DNA from: Rheinheimera sp.
GTDB lineage: Bacteria; Pseudomonadota; Gammaproteobacteria; Enterobacterales; Alteromonadaceae
NCBI GenBank assembly: GCA_003482455.1
Contig: DMYW01000029.1
Span: 27,289-39,419, forward strand
Reading direction: 5' to 3'
Length of the DNA stretch: 12,131 nucleotides
This document shows, piece after piece, positions 12,121-12,131 of the stretch. The notes under the pieces were generated by a model that worked only from the letters and a program-made list of their open reading frames with translations, was not told the origin of the DNA and made no database searches. Positions within the stretch are counted from its first letter, which is position 1, and the number at the start of each line of letters is the position of its first letter. The position numbers and the translations under genes are program-made.

Positions 12121-12131
12121 TTTGGACCATT

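Overview
The window looks like a chromosomal segment of a gammaproteobacterium, probably marine or environmental. A MetJ-type operator (MetJ is essentially gammaproteobacterial), a GcvA-like LysR regulator, a Pseudomonas-type amino-acid chemoreceptor and a set of integron attC sites all fit. The species cannot be named from sequence alone. The flanking chromosomal genes are moderately GC-rich; the cassette region (about 8.35-10.80 kb) is visibly more AT-rich.

Layout. (1) 1-1330: an MFS transporter on the minus strand, with a terminator after it and a LacI-family operator in its promoter. (2) 1705-3594: a methyl-accepting chemotaxis protein with the full amino-acid-binding dCache motif, minus strand. 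(3) 3959-7166: a methionine/glutamine salvage neighbourhood. It holds a tail fragment of a CBS-like gene overlapping an omega-amidase (plus), a convergent methionine aminotransferase (minus), and a divergent mtnB (plus) that carries a MetJ operator at its transcription start. mtnC and mtnD are absent here, and this MtnB has lost two residues normally needed for catalysis. (4) 7230-8181: two exported small-protein genes on the minus strand, the distal one a pseudogene (stop codon in the signal peptide plus a frameshift). (5) 8347-10803: five small genes on the minus strand, each followed by an integron attC-like site: a cassette array. No integrase gene lies in the window, so it is either a CALIN (attC cluster lacking integrase) or a part of an array distant from intI. 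(6) 11089-12012: a GcvA-type LysR regulator on the minus strand, with a palindrome and a second LacI-type operator in front of a gene beyond the right edge.

How the genes fit together. Aminotransferase plus omega-amidase form the known glutamine-driven last step of methionine salvage: the keto acid of methionine is aminated from glutamine, and the resulting alpha-ketoglutaramate is hydrolysed, which pulls the reaction forward. MtnB belongs to the same pathway. The cassette genes are mostly predicted lipoproteins or membrane-anchored proteins of unknown function. The main novelties are the undescribed cassette array with one degenerate attC, the catalytically altered but still MetJ-controlled MtnB, and paired LacI-type operators at both ends of the window.
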